DNA from: Tannerellaceae bacterium
GTDB lineage: Bacteria > Bacteroidota > Bacteroidia > Bacteroidales > Tannerellaceae
Reading direction: 5' to 3'
NCBI GenBank assembly: GCA_031267205.1
Contig: JAIRZN010000140.1
Location: 1 to 15,717 of the forward strand
Length of the DNA stretch: 15,717 nucleotides
Shown here: positions 1-7,613 of the stretch, in pieces
Numbering within the stretch: the first letter of the stretch is position 1
How the letters are laid out: each line of letters opens with the position of its first letter
The notes under the pieces: model-generated
What the model saw: only the letters and a program-made list of their open reading frames with translations
Told to the model about the DNA's origin: nothing
The model's database searches: none
Made by a program: the position numbers and the translations under genes

Positions 1-2
1 TT

Positions 3-170
3 GCGTACCTTGTCGTGATGAGCGTCATTGGATGGCCGGGCGACAAACCGGAGGCCGACTATACGCAATACTTCGTCATCATGGGCATATCGCTTGCCGC
101 TATCCTCATGCTGCGTTACCTTCAGATACGCCGCATGAAGTGGCGGGAGGGTCGGAAAAAGCAATCCTGA
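3..170 (+). CDS. C-terminal fragment of a small membrane protein (5' end outside the window)
   Basis: A reading frame open from the window edge gives the last 55 residues of a protein, ending at TGA 168-170. The tail contains one likely membrane segment (YFVIMGISLAAILMLRYL), followed by a strongly basic cytoplasmic end (QIRRMKWREGRKKQS), as expected from the positive-inside rule. A short segment before it (AYLVVMSVIGWPGDKPEADY) could be the end of another membrane helix and a loop. I do not recognise the family. It lies on the same strand as the next gene, but that gene has its own promoter-like element in the 75 bp gap, so it is probably the last gene of a different transcription unit. The frame is preferred over the overlapping frame from 32, which has no sensible composition. 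Confidence 0.6.
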   Translation, partial: AYLVVMSVIGWPGDKPEADYTQYFVIMGISLAAILMLRYLQIRRMKWREGRKKQS

Positions 171-187
171 ATACGTTTTTGTTGCTC

Positions 188-221
188 TTTCCGTTATATA
201 TAAGAAATTTCTCTATATTTG
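188..221 (+). promoter_or_regulatory. Bacteroidales-type promoter for the 246-6111 operon
   Basis: TATATTTG at 214-221 matches the Bacteroides -7 consensus TAnnTTTG exactly. The -33 element (consensus TTTG) is poor: TTTC at 188-191, with a 22 bp spacer. The surroundings are AT-rich. Transcription would start near 228, leaving a leader of about 18 nt before the ATG at 246. This is the only good match upstream of the four-gene run. Confidence 0.55.
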
Positions 222-245
222 TACTAATTAATAGCAGGTAAAGGT

Positions 246-572
246 ATGAGAGTTGTTTTTTGTTTTTTGCTGGCGACAGGTTTTGTAATCACGACATCGT
301 CCGCCTTGCACGCTCAACAGGCGAACGGTCAGTCCGACGCCGTAAGGAAAGAAGCGACAACGACGCCTGCGATAGAAGTCATCGCCGTTGACAACCGTAT
401 CAAGGTATCGAACGCCCCTGTCGGCAGCCGGCTTGAGATATACAGCGTAGTAGGCATCAAGGTGGCGGACATAGAGATGAAGCAGTCTTGCGGCGAGTAC
501 GTTGTAAACATAGCAAAGGGGTATTACATTATCCGTATTGGGGAAACCGTAAGGAAAGTAGCGATTCGATAA
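246..572 (+). CDS. Small exported protein, essentially a T9SS type A sorting-domain-like module
   Basis: This 108-residue protein begins with a Sec signal peptide (hydrophobic core about residues 3-20, likely cleavage after ALHA, residue 23). A polar Gln/Thr/Ala-rich linker of about 20 residues follows. Residues about 45-108 resemble the C-terminal domain that routes cargo to the type IX secretion system: VIAVDNRIKVSNAP, then an IYSVVG turn, then GEYVVNIAKGYYIIRIG and a final KVAIR strand. No effector domain is attached, which is unusual, because sorting domains normally terminate much larger secreted proteins. It lies 29 bp upstream of the sensor kinase gene on the same strand with no promoter-like element between, so it is likely co-transcribed with it. 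It may be a ligand or periplasmic partner of the kinase; that is inference. Alternatives are a remnant of a larger secreted protein or an unrelated beta-sandwich fold. Confidence 0.8.
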   Translation: MRVVFCFLLATGFVITTSSALHAQQANGQSDAVRKEATTTPAIEVIAVDNRIKVSNAPVGSRLEIYSVVGIKVADIEMKQSCGEYVVNIAKGYYIIRIGETVRKVAIR

Positions 573-601
573 CGGAATCCGGGATGTTCAGATAGACAAG
601 T

Positions 602-2155
602 ATGAGGAAATCTACCATTTGGTTATTAGCGTTCGTGTTGGCATTCGCCTTTGCCGGCCTGCTTTACCTGCAAGTAACATATGTGGGTGAAATCCTTAAG
701 ACGCGCAGCGAACAATTCAACGAGACGGTCAAGAAATGCCTGCTGCAAGTATCCAAGAACCTGGAGTTGGACGAAATGAGCAAATACGTAGAAGAGGACA
801 TAAACAGGGACATCAGCAATTATCAGCGTCAGGGCATATCGCCTATACCGGACATAAGGGAACACTTCCGCTTCGAGATGTCGAACTCGGCCGGCTCAAT
901 GCAAAGCCGGATGGAGTTGCAGGGCAGCATCACAAGTTCGCAACGTATGCCGCTTGCCTCGTCCAACCTCCAAAGGCCGCCGTCGAACAACATAGTAACT
1001 ACCTCAAAGGAATTTCACGACGCCTATATGCGCCGCTACATCTACGACAGGGCGCTGATGCAGGAAGTTTTGTTCAACAAACTCAACACTTCCAACCTGA
1101 GGCCGATAGAAGAGCGGATCAATTTCAAGTCGCTGAGCAACTATCTGAACACGGAGTTCAAGAACAGCGGCCTTGACCTGCCGTTCGTATTCTCGGTCAT
1201 TAATAAAGATGGAGCTACGGTGCACCAGAGCGGCGAGGTCAAGAAGACGCCGATAGCGTCGGACGTGCAGACTGTGGTGCTGTTTCCGAACGATCCACCG
1301 TCGCGGCAGAATTATATGCGAGTGTTTTTTCCTACGAAGCAGAACTATATATTCAGTGAAGTAACGTTCATCGTCCCTTCGGTAATATTTTCACTGATGC
1401 TGTTAGTCACGTTTATCTTTACATTATATATAGTGTTTCGTCAGAAGAAACTATCGGAGATGAAGACCGACTTCATAAACAATATGACGCATGAGCTGAA
1501 GACGCCGGTGTCGACTATATCCTTAGCCGCGCAGATGCTCAAGGACTCGGATATTACGAAAAGCCCGGACGTGTTCAAACACATATCGGGAGTTATAAAC
1601 GACGAGACGAAGCGTCTGGGCTTCTTAGTCGAGAAGGTGCTTCAAATGTCTTTGTTCGAACGTCAGAGAGCGACCCTCAAGTTGAAGGAGATAGACGCCA
1701 ACGATCTGATAGCCGGCATAGCCAAGACTTTCGCCCTGAAAGTGAAGAAATACGAAGGGACGATAGACGTAGATCTGAGGGCGGCGAACTCGGACATATA
1801 CGTCGACGAGATGCACCTGACCAACGTACTGTTCAACCTGATGGACAACGCCGTGAAATACCGCCGCAAGGAAGTCCCGCTCAAACTGATGGCCCGCACG
1901 TGGAACGATAACGGCAAACTGCTAATATCCGTAGAAGACAACGGTATCGGGATAAAGAAAGAATACCTCAAAAAGGTATTCGACCGCTTCTTCCGCGTAC
2001 CTACCGGCAATGTGCACGATGTGAAAGGCTTCGGCCTCGGACTTGCCTACGTGCGCAAGATGCTGGAAGATCATAGCGGCAGCATACGCGCCGAGAATGG
2101 TCCCGGCAATATAGGAACGAAATTTATTATTACTTTACCTTTTATAAAAAAATGA
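602..2155 (+). CDS. rprX: Sensor histidine kinase, RprX type
   Basis: A 517-residue membrane histidine kinase that would autophosphorylate and pass the phosphate to the regulator encoded directly downstream. The sequence shows a TM helix at about residues 6-25, a periplasmic region of about 230 residues containing a Ser/Gln-rich stretch (about 95-140), and a second TM helix at about 256-279. The cytoplasmic kinase core follows. The H box (NNMTHELKTPVS) places the phospho-acceptor at His297. The N box (NLMDNAVKYR) lies at about 412-421, G1 (EDNGIGI) at 445-451, the F box (FDRFFRVP) after it, and G2 (GFGLGL) near 476. All catalytic boxes are intact. There is no recognisable HAMP or PAS domain. 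Length and layout match RprX of Bacteroides fragilis, which is about the same size. The gene overlaps the regulator gene by 4 bp. The signal sensed is unknown. Confidence 0.93.
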   Translation: MRKSTIWLLAFVLAFAFAGLLYLQVTYVGEILKTRSEQFNETVKKCLLQVSKNLELDEMSKYVEEDINRDISNYQRQGISPIPDIREHFRFEMSNSAGSMQSRMELQGSITSSQRMPLASSNLQRPPSNNIVTTSKEFHDAYMRRYIYDRALMQEVLFNKLNTSNLRPIEERINFKSLSNYLNTEFKNSGLDLPFVFSVINKDGATVHQSGEVKKTPIASDVQTVVLFPNDPPSRQNYMRVFFPTKQNYIFSEVTFIVPSVIFSLMLLVTFIFTLYIVFRQKKLSEMKTDFINNMTHELKTPVSTISLAAQMLKDSDITKSPDVFKHISGVINDETKRLGFLVEKVLQMSLFERQRATLKLKEIDANDLIAGIAKTFALKVKKYEGTIDVDLRAANSDIYVDEMHLTNVLFNLMDNAVKYRRKEVPLKLMARTWNDNGKLLISVEDNGIGIKKEYLKKVFDRFFRVPTGNVHDVKGFGLGLAYVRKMLEDHSGSIRAENGPGNIGTKFIITLPFIKK

Positions 2156-2889
2156 TTATGGAAGAGAAACTGAAGATTTTATTTTGCGAAGACGACGAGA
2201 ACCTGGGCATGTTGTTAAGAGAATACCTCCAGGCTAAAGGGTATATCACAGACTTGTTCCCCGACGGAGAAGCGGGCTTGAAGGGGTTCTTAAAGGCTAA
2301 GTACGACCTTTGCGTACTGGACGTCATGATGCCTAAGAAGGATGGTTTTGCCCTGGCGCAGGAAATCCGTTCGATGAACCCCGAAATACCTGTAATATTC
2401 CTTACGGCTAAGACAATGAAGGAAGATATACTCGAAGGATTCAAGATCGGGGCTGATGATTACCTGACTAAGCCTTTCAGTATGGAAGAGCTATTGCTGC
2501 GTATCGAAGCTATCCTGCGCCGCGTAAAAGGGAAAAAGCTCAAGGATATTCCTTTTTACAAGCTGGGCAATTTCATGTTTGATACCCAGAAACAGACCTT
2601 GTCGATCGGCGATAAGACGACCAAGCTGACAACTAAGGAATGTGAACTGCTGAGCCTCCTTTGCGCCCATGCAAACGAAATCCTTGAACGTAACTATGCA
2701 TTGAAGACTATTTGGGTAGACGACAACTACTTTAACGCCCGCAGCATGGATGTGTATATAACCAAACTGCGCAAGTTGCTCAAGGAGGATACTGCTATTG
2801 AGATTATCAATATCCACGGGAAGGGATATAAACTCATCACCCCGTCGGCCGAAGAGCAGTCTAAGGATGACGGCGTTCATGTACTCTAA
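2152..2889 (+). CDS. rprY: OmpR/PhoB-family response regulator, RprY type
   Basis: A 245-residue DNA-binding response regulator. The receiver domain (about 7-122) has the acidic pocket Asp14/Asp15, the phospho-acceptor Asp57 (LCVLDVMMPKKDG), Thr85 in the switch motif (FLTAK) and Lys107 (LTKPF), so it should be phosphorylatable. A winged-helix domain follows (about 130-235), with TTKECELLSLL, the RSMDVYITKLRKLL recognition region and the terminal IHGKGYKL hairpin. The start at 2152 overlaps the kinase stop as ATGA, typical of translational coupling. A second in-frame ATG at 2158 would remove only two residues and cannot be excluded. Pairing with the kinase and its family type point to RprY. 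Eighteen bases separate it from the Tricorn gene, so it is probably co-transcribed with it. Confidence 0.94.
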   Translation: MIMEEKLKILFCEDDENLGMLLREYLQAKGYITDLFPDGEAGLKGFLKAKYDLCVLDVMMPKKDGFALAQEIRSMNPEIPVIFLTAKTMKEDILEGFKIGADDYLTKPFSMEELLLRIEAILRRVKGKKLKDIPFYKLGNFMFDTQKQTLSIGDKTTKLTTKECELLSLLCAHANEILERNYALKTIWVDDNYFNARSMDVYITKLRKLLKEDTAIEIINIHGKGYKLITPSAEEQSKDDGVHVL

Positions 2890-2907
2890 GACCTAAAGAA
2901 GCAGAGT

Positions 2908-5900
2908 ATGCATAAGATACTTATTTGTACGCTTGGGCTGTGGGCGGGAGTCCTGTGCTCGCTATATGCTGCGGAAGAGGCGCGCTTGTTGCGCTTCCCG
3001 GCGACTAACGGATACGATATCGTGTTCTCATACGCCGGAGATTTGTATAAAGCGCCCCTCAGCGGTGGCGAGGCCTCAAGACTGACGTCGCACGTCGGGT
3101 ACGAAATGTTCCCGCGCTTCTCGCCCGACGGTAAAACAATCGCTTTCACCGGACAATACGACGGTAATACCGAGGTCTACACCATCCCTTTGACCGGAGG
3201 CGAACCGTTAAGATTGACTTACACCGCGACAAACAGCCGCGATGACCTCGGAGACCGTATGGGCCCTAATAACATCGTAATGACCTGGACGCCGGACGGC
3301 AATCGCATCGTCTATCGCAACCGTATAGGAAGCGGATTTGAAGGACGCCTGCACACAGTAGGCAAAGGCGGAGGCCTGTCGGAATCCATACCCTTGCCTG
3401 AAGGCGGATTCTGCAGCTACTCGCCGGACGGCAGACGGATGGCGTACAACCGAGTAATGAGGGAGTTCCGTACCTGGAAGTATTACAAAGGCGGCATGGC
3501 CGACGATATATGGATATATGACCCGGCTAACAAGTCGGTGGAGAACGTTACACACAACGATGCCCAGGATATTATACCAATGTGGGTCGGCGATAACGTC
3601 TTCTTCCTCTCCGACCGCGACCGCACAATGAATATATTCGTCTACAATACCGTAAGCAAACAGACGGACAAGGTAACAGCCTTCACCGACTACGACGTGA
3701 AGTTCCCTAGCGTACACGGCAACACCATCGTCTTCGAAAATGGCGGCTACCTCTACAGGATGGACGCCGTCACGCGTATCCCGCAAAAGGTAAACATCAC
3801 CCTCGCATCGGATAATATATACGCCAGAAGCGAAATAAAGGACGCCGCGCAATACCTATCGGCCGCAAGTCTCTCGCCCGACGGCGAACGCTTGCTCATC
3901 ACGGCAAGAGGCGAAGTCTTCGACCTGCCTGCCGAAAAGGGTGTTACCAAAAACATCACACGCACGCCCGGAGCGCATGAACGCTCGGCACAATGGTCGC
4001 CTGATGGGAAATACATCGCCTATATATCCGACCTAACCGGTGAAACCGAACTCTTTATCCAGGATGCCGACGGCAAGAAAATACGCCGGCTCACTTCCAA
4101 CAACGACACCTATATCCGCTCCTTTGACTGGAGCCCGGACGCGGCGACGATCGTTTATACCGACAGGAAAAACCGTATCAACTTACTCGATATAGCCTCC
4201 GCTAAGCGCACAATAGTGTTGCAAGACCCCGTGAGCGAAATACGGGGCGTTGTGTTCTCGCCCGACAGCAAGTGGCTGACCTACTCGCGTGTCGGCTCTA
4301 ACGATATGTCGGTAGTCTACGTATACAGTATAACGTCGGGAAAAGAGTATCCGGTCACCGACAAATGGTACGATTCCTTCTCGCCTGTCTTCAGCGTCGA
4401 CGGGAAGTACCTCGTCTTCTCCTCTGCACGCGACTTTGAACCTGTCTACGGCTCTACCGAGTGGAACCATATCTATGATGATATGAACGGCGTATACCTG
4501 GCCTTGTTGTCAAAGGACACGCCTTCCCCATTCCTGCCCGTAGATGCCGGAGTAACGCCGGCAAAAAAGGCGGAAGAGAAGAAGGACAGCACCGTCATCT
4601 TCGACCCCGAAGGAATAACAGACCGCATCATAAAACTGCCCCTTAAAGCCGGCTCATACCGCTCCTTACACGCTCGCGCCGAAAAGGTATTCTACACCAT
4701 AGACGGCAATACCAAACTCTACGACCTCAAAAAGCAAAAGGAGGAAGACGTAGCTACCGGCGCTTCCATGAACATAGGGCCGGGCCGCAAAAAGGCTCTC
4801 TTCACCAAAGGGCATACCTTGTTCGTAACCGATATCCCGACAGGTAAAATAGAACTTAAGGATGAAGTCAACCAGGCGAACATGAAAATTACTACCGATT
4901 ACTCGCAAGAGTGGACGCAGATTTTCAACGAAGCATGGCGCGCAATGAGGGACGGATTCTATCTCGAAAGTATGCATGGAACGGACTGGACGGCCATGAA
5001 ACGTAAATACGAAGTCCTTGTGCCGCACGTGAAGAACCGCTTAGACCTCAACTACGTAATAGGCGAGCTAATCGGCGAACTCAACTGCGGACACGCCTAC
5101 ATCTCACCTGGCGAACTGAACAGGGCCGAACGTATCCGGACTGGATTACTCGGTGCGGAAGTCAGTCGGGACGCAGCCAACGGCGTCTTTAAAATAGAGA
5201 AAATACTCGCCGGCGCATCCTGGAGCAATGATCTGCGCTCACCTCTTACCCAGCCGGGTATAGACGCTAAAGTTGGAGACTATATACTGGCTATCGACGG
5301 CGTGCCGACCAATACCGTCAACGATATGTACAGCCTCTTAGTCGGAAAGGCCGGAACACCTACCGAACTCCTCCTCAACTCCAAACCGACGGCCGACGGC
5401 GGAGCGCGCAAAATCGTGATACTCCCGCTCGAAGAGGAATACTCGCTCTATCACTATAACTGGATACAGGATAACATACGTAAAGTGGACCTGGCAACAG
5501 GCGGCAAAGTGGGCTATATCTATATCCCCGACATGGGACCGGAAGGCCTGAACGAATTCGCGCGCTACTTCTACCCGCAACTGGATAAGGAGGGTCTTAT
5601 CATCGACGACCGCGCTAACGGGGGAGGAAACGTATCGCCGATGATCCTCGAACGACTGGCTCGCGAACCTTACCGGCTGACAATGTCGCGCGGCTCCTCG
5701 CGCATAGGTAAAATACCGGACGCCGTACAGGTAGGCCCCAAGGTTTGCCTCATAAATAAGTACTCCGCCTCCGACGGCGACCTCTTCCCGTGGGGGTTCC
5801 GCGCATTAGGACTGGGTAAGCTGATCGGTACGCGTACCTGGGGCGGTATCGTGGGTATAAGCGGCTCCTTACCTTTTATCGACGGAACAGACCTCCGCGT

Positions 5901-6111
5901 GCCCTTCTTCACGAGTTATGACGCGAAGACCGGCGAATGGATCATCGAAAATCATGGCGTCGACCCTGACATCATCGTAGACAACGACCCCCTCGCCGAA
6001 TGGAACGGGGAAGACCAGCAGTTAGACCGTGCCATCGAAGAGGTTATGAAAGACCTCAGTGGACGCAAACCGCTTCCCCCCGTACCCTCGCCGCGCCTGT
6101 GGAACAAATGA
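2908..6111 (+). CDS. Exported Tricorn-type protease, S41 family
   Basis: A 1067-residue protein, almost the length of archaeal Tricorn (1071), which trims peptides to short products. It has a signal peptide (residues about 1-21, cleavage near LYAA), so it should act in the periplasm, whereas the archaeal enzyme is cytosolic. Residues about 25-650 are WD/TolB-like beta-propeller repeats, seen as recurring FSPDGK and WSPDGK blades. A helical core segment (about 665-735) leads into a PDZ-like domain (about 744-828), then the S41 catalytic domain (about 850-1055). Residues matching the Tricorn tetrad are present: His729 in NCGHAYI, Ser955 and Asp956 in SASDGD, and Glu1014 in IENHGVDPD. The spacing is close to His746/Ser965/Asp966/Glu1023 in the archaeal protein. 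The gene starts 18 bp after the response regulator gene and ends at a double hairpin. Confidence 0.92.
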   Translation: MHKILICTLGLWAGVLCSLYAAEEARLLRFPATNGYDIVFSYAGDLYKAPLSGGEASRLTSHVGYEMFPRFSPDGKTIAFTGQYDGNTEVYTIPLTGGEPLRLTYTATNSRDDLGDRMGPNNIVMTWTPDGNRIVYRNRIGSGFEGRLHTVGKGGGLSESIPLPEGGFCSYSPDGRRMAYNRVMREFRTWKYYKGGMADDIWIYDPANKSVENVTHNDAQDIIPMWVGDNVFFLSDRDRTMNIFVYNTVSKQTDKVTAFTDYDVKFPSVHGNTIVFENGGYLYRMDAVTRIPQKVNITLASDNIYARSEIKDAAQYLSAASLSPDGERLLITARGEVFDLPAEKGVTKNITRTPGAHERSAQWSPDGKYIAYISDLTGETELFIQDADGKKIRRLTSNNDTYIRSFDWSPDAATIVYTDRKNRINLLDIASAKRTIVLQDPVSEIRGVVFSPDSKWLTYSRVGSNDMSVVYVYSITSGKEYPVTDKWYDSFSPVFSVDGKYLVFSSARDFEPVYGSTEWNHIYDDMNGVYLALLSKDTPSPFLPVDAGVTPAKKAEEKKDSTVIFDPEGITDRIIKLPLKAGSYRSLHARAEKVFYTIDGNTKLYDLKKQKEEDVATGASMNIGPGRKKALFTKGHTLFVTDIPTGKIELKDEVNQANMKITTDYSQEWTQIFNEAWRAMRDGFYLESMHGTDWTAMKRKYEVLVPHVKNRLDLNYVIGELIGELNCGHAYISPGELNRAERIRTGLLGAEVSRDAANGVFKIEKILAGASWSNDLRSPLTQPGIDAKVGDYILAIDGVPTNTVNDMYSLLVGKAGTPTELLLNSKPTADGGARKIVILPLEEEYSLYHYNWIQDNIRKVDLATGGKVGYIYIPDMGPEGLNEFARYFYPQLDKEGLIIDDRANGGGNVSPMILERLAREPYRLTMSRGSSRIGKIPDAVQVGPKVCLINKYSASDGDLFPWGFRALGLGKLIGTRTWGGIVGISGSLPFIDGTDLRVPFFTSYDAKTGEWIIENHGVDPDIIVDNDPLAEWNGEDQQLDRAIEEVMKDLSGRKPLPPVPSPRLWNK

Positions 6112-6133
6112 AAGCATCCATTACTGATGCTTT
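6111..6133. terminator. Short stem-loop after the Tricorn gene
   Basis: Arms AAAGCATC (6111-6118) and GATGCTTT (6126-6133) form a perfect 8 bp stem around a 7-base loop. The stem starts at the last base of the Tricorn stop codon and abuts the larger palindrome that follows. On its own it lacks a long T-run, so it probably works with that palindrome. Confidence 0.5.
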
Positions 6134-6170
6134 ACGGAGGATTGAGCCGGCTCAATCCTCCGTTGCTTTT
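6134..6170. terminator. Bidirectional terminator palindrome between convergent genes
   Basis: Positions 6134-6163 are a perfect 30-base palindrome (arm ACGGAGGATTGAGCC and its reverse complement), followed on the + strand by TGCTTTT. It sits between two convergent genes and should stop transcription from both sides. It contains the last codons and TGA stop (6152-6154) of the minus-strand glycosidase gene, so the coding end and terminator share sequence. Confidence 0.8.
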
Positions 6171-7417
6171 AGTCCTAAAGCCCGGATATAATCAACGTTC
6201 ACGCTACAATTGACAAACCGGCTGTTGATCGCAAAGTCCGACAGCGCCTTCCATGACAACGCCTGATTAGGCCGAGCCTCGCGTATCTCGCCATATGTGC
6301 CGCGCGAAGATTCGACAAAGGCTACCACCTGATCCCAATTCTCAGGATCATTCACCGACACAAACGACGAACCGCCCATCTTCTTATAAGGCCAGAACGT
6401 CCACCCAATATTATTCTCCTCCATAGCCCGACAAAAAGCCGACATCCACTCGTTCGTATTATGACCTATCTCACCCATATACATCGGACGGTCGACACTG
6501 TCCCTGAAGTTTATAAAACCTTGTATAGCCGACGCCGACGCCTCGCCGCCGTAACGATGGCAGGTGTACATCACATTGTCGTCGAACGAAGCATCTACCG
6601 ACAAAGGCCTGAAGTTACCGTTCCACTGCGCCCCGCCGAACAAAACAATATGGTTCACGTCCACCTTCCGTATCTCCGCCAACGCCCGACGGTAGAGAGG
6701 CTCCAGCTTCGCGTTAAGCGCCTCCACGTCAAAGTACGGAGCGATCGGCTCATTCGCCAACTCATACCCAAGTATCACAGGCTCATTCCTGTAATAGGCG
6801 GCAATCTTTACCCATACATCGACAAACTTCTGCTGCGACGCCTCGCTCTCGAACAACCACGGGAAGCCATAACTATCGTCAATATTATCCCCCGTCTGCC
6901 CGCCGGGCGCATCATGCATGTCCAGGATAAGATACAAGCCGGCATCACGGCACCACCCGACAAGCGTATCTATCCGCCCGAACCCATCCTGGTCGGCATA
7001 AAGCCCCATGTAATCCTCGTCCGTAAAAAGCTTGTAATGAAACGGCAACCTGATCGTATTGCACCCAACAGACTTAAGAAACAGCACATCGTCCCTCGTC
7101 ACATAATTATCCTTAAAAAGCCGCCAGAACTCCTCCGCCAGATCCGGCCCTACCATCTCGGCAAAAGCCTGGTTAATACGCCCCACCGAATTAGTCCTCC
7201 CAAAGCGGAACATATACCCTTCGGGATTCAGCCAGTTACCAAGGTTAGTCCCCCGAATCAGCAGCTTATCCCCCGACGGAGTAATCAAATCCGGGCCGTC
7301 AACCCTGACGAACGCCCCCTTAGGAAGCAAAGATTCCTGTTTCTGCACACTCGGCCCACACCCAAAGCACATCAAAAGGGCAGCCGTAAAAAGAAAAGAC
7401 AAAAAAAATGTTCTCAT
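6152..7417 (-). CDS. Glycoside hydrolase family 5 (cellulase-like), probable lipoprotein
   Basis: This 421-residue retaining glycosidase would cleave beta-linked glucans, mannans or related polymers; the substrate cannot be told from sequence. An N-terminal signal peptide ends at Cys20 in a weak lipobox (CFGC), suggesting a surface or periplasmic lipoprotein. The TIM-barrel landmarks of GH5 are in order: GTNLGNWLNPEG (56-67), the Arg strand NTIRLPFHYKL (120-130), LDMHDAPGG (165-173), the acid/base Glu223 in LANEPIAP, His287 in YTCHRYGG, the nucleophile Glu316 in YMGEIGHN, and an aromatic WTFWPYKKMGG strand near residue 345. Both catalytic glutamates are intact. The gene converges on the Tricorn gene and is divergent from fecR-susCD, with its own promoter-like element. 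It may serve the same glycan system, which is inference from proximity. Confidence 0.92.
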   Translation of the reverse strand: MRTFFLSFLFTAALLMCFGCGPSVQKQESLLPKGAFVRVDGPDLITPSGDKLLIRGTNLGNWLNPEGYMFRFGRTNSVGRINQAFAEMVGPDLAEEFWRLFKDNYVTRDDVLFLKSVGCNTIRLPFHYKLFTDEDYMGLYADQDGFGRIDTLVGWCRDAGLYLILDMHDAPGGQTGDNIDDSYGFPWLFESEASQQKFVDVWVKIAAYYRNEPVILGYELANEPIAPYFDVEALNAKLEPLYRRALAEIRKVDVNHIVLFGGAQWNGNFRPLSVDASFDDNVMYTCHRYGGEASASAIQGFINFRDSVDRPMYMGEIGHNTNEWMSAFCRAMEENNIGWTFWPYKKMGGSSFVSVNDPENWDQVVAFVESSRGTYGEIREARPNQALSWKALSDFAINSRFVNCSVNVDYIRALGLKATED

Positions 7418-7451
7418 GGTTATAACTATTTGATGATGAATTTAAACACTA

Positions 7452-7459
7452 CAAAAGTA
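7452..7459 (-). promoter_or_regulatory. -7 promoter element of the GH5 gene
   Basis: Read on the minus strand this is TACTTTTG, an exact TAnnTTTG match, 35 bp before the GH5 start codon. The only -33 candidate is GTTG (plus 7476-7479), with a short 16 bp spacer, so the call rests mainly on the -7 element and its position. Confidence 0.45.
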
Positions 7460-7502
7460 AGAATAAACCAATCCGCAACGCAGCCCGTAATAAGAATAAT
7501 CA

Positions 7503-7606
7503 GGGCGTGCCCCCGCTGCGCGCGGTCGGGCTTTCCGCTGCAAGTCCTCGCTCGCTGCGCTCGTTCCGGGCTTTCCGCTACTATCCCTCACGCAGGGCCA
7601 CCCGAT
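7503..7606. repeat. GC-rich intergenic element with duplicated 13-mer
   Basis: This stretch is far more GC-rich than its flanks. The 13-mer CGGGCTTTCCGCT occurs at 7527-7539 and again at 7567-7579, exactly 40 bp apart. A small palindrome GGGCGTGCCC opens it (7503-7512), and self-complementary CGCTCG/CGAGCG-type segments lie between the copies. It has no credible reading frame. It resembles dispersed GC-rich intergenic repeats that I recall from Bacteroidota and other genomes, but a search would be needed to assign a family. It lies just upstream of the GH5 promoter and directly before the 42-43 bp minisatellite. Confidence 0.5.
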
Positions 7607-7613
7607 ACCGCAG

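Noticed and set aside
32..241. 69-codon plus-strand frame at the left edge
   Set aside because: It overlaps the open-ended frame 3-170, which has a clear membrane segment, and it runs through the promoter-like region.
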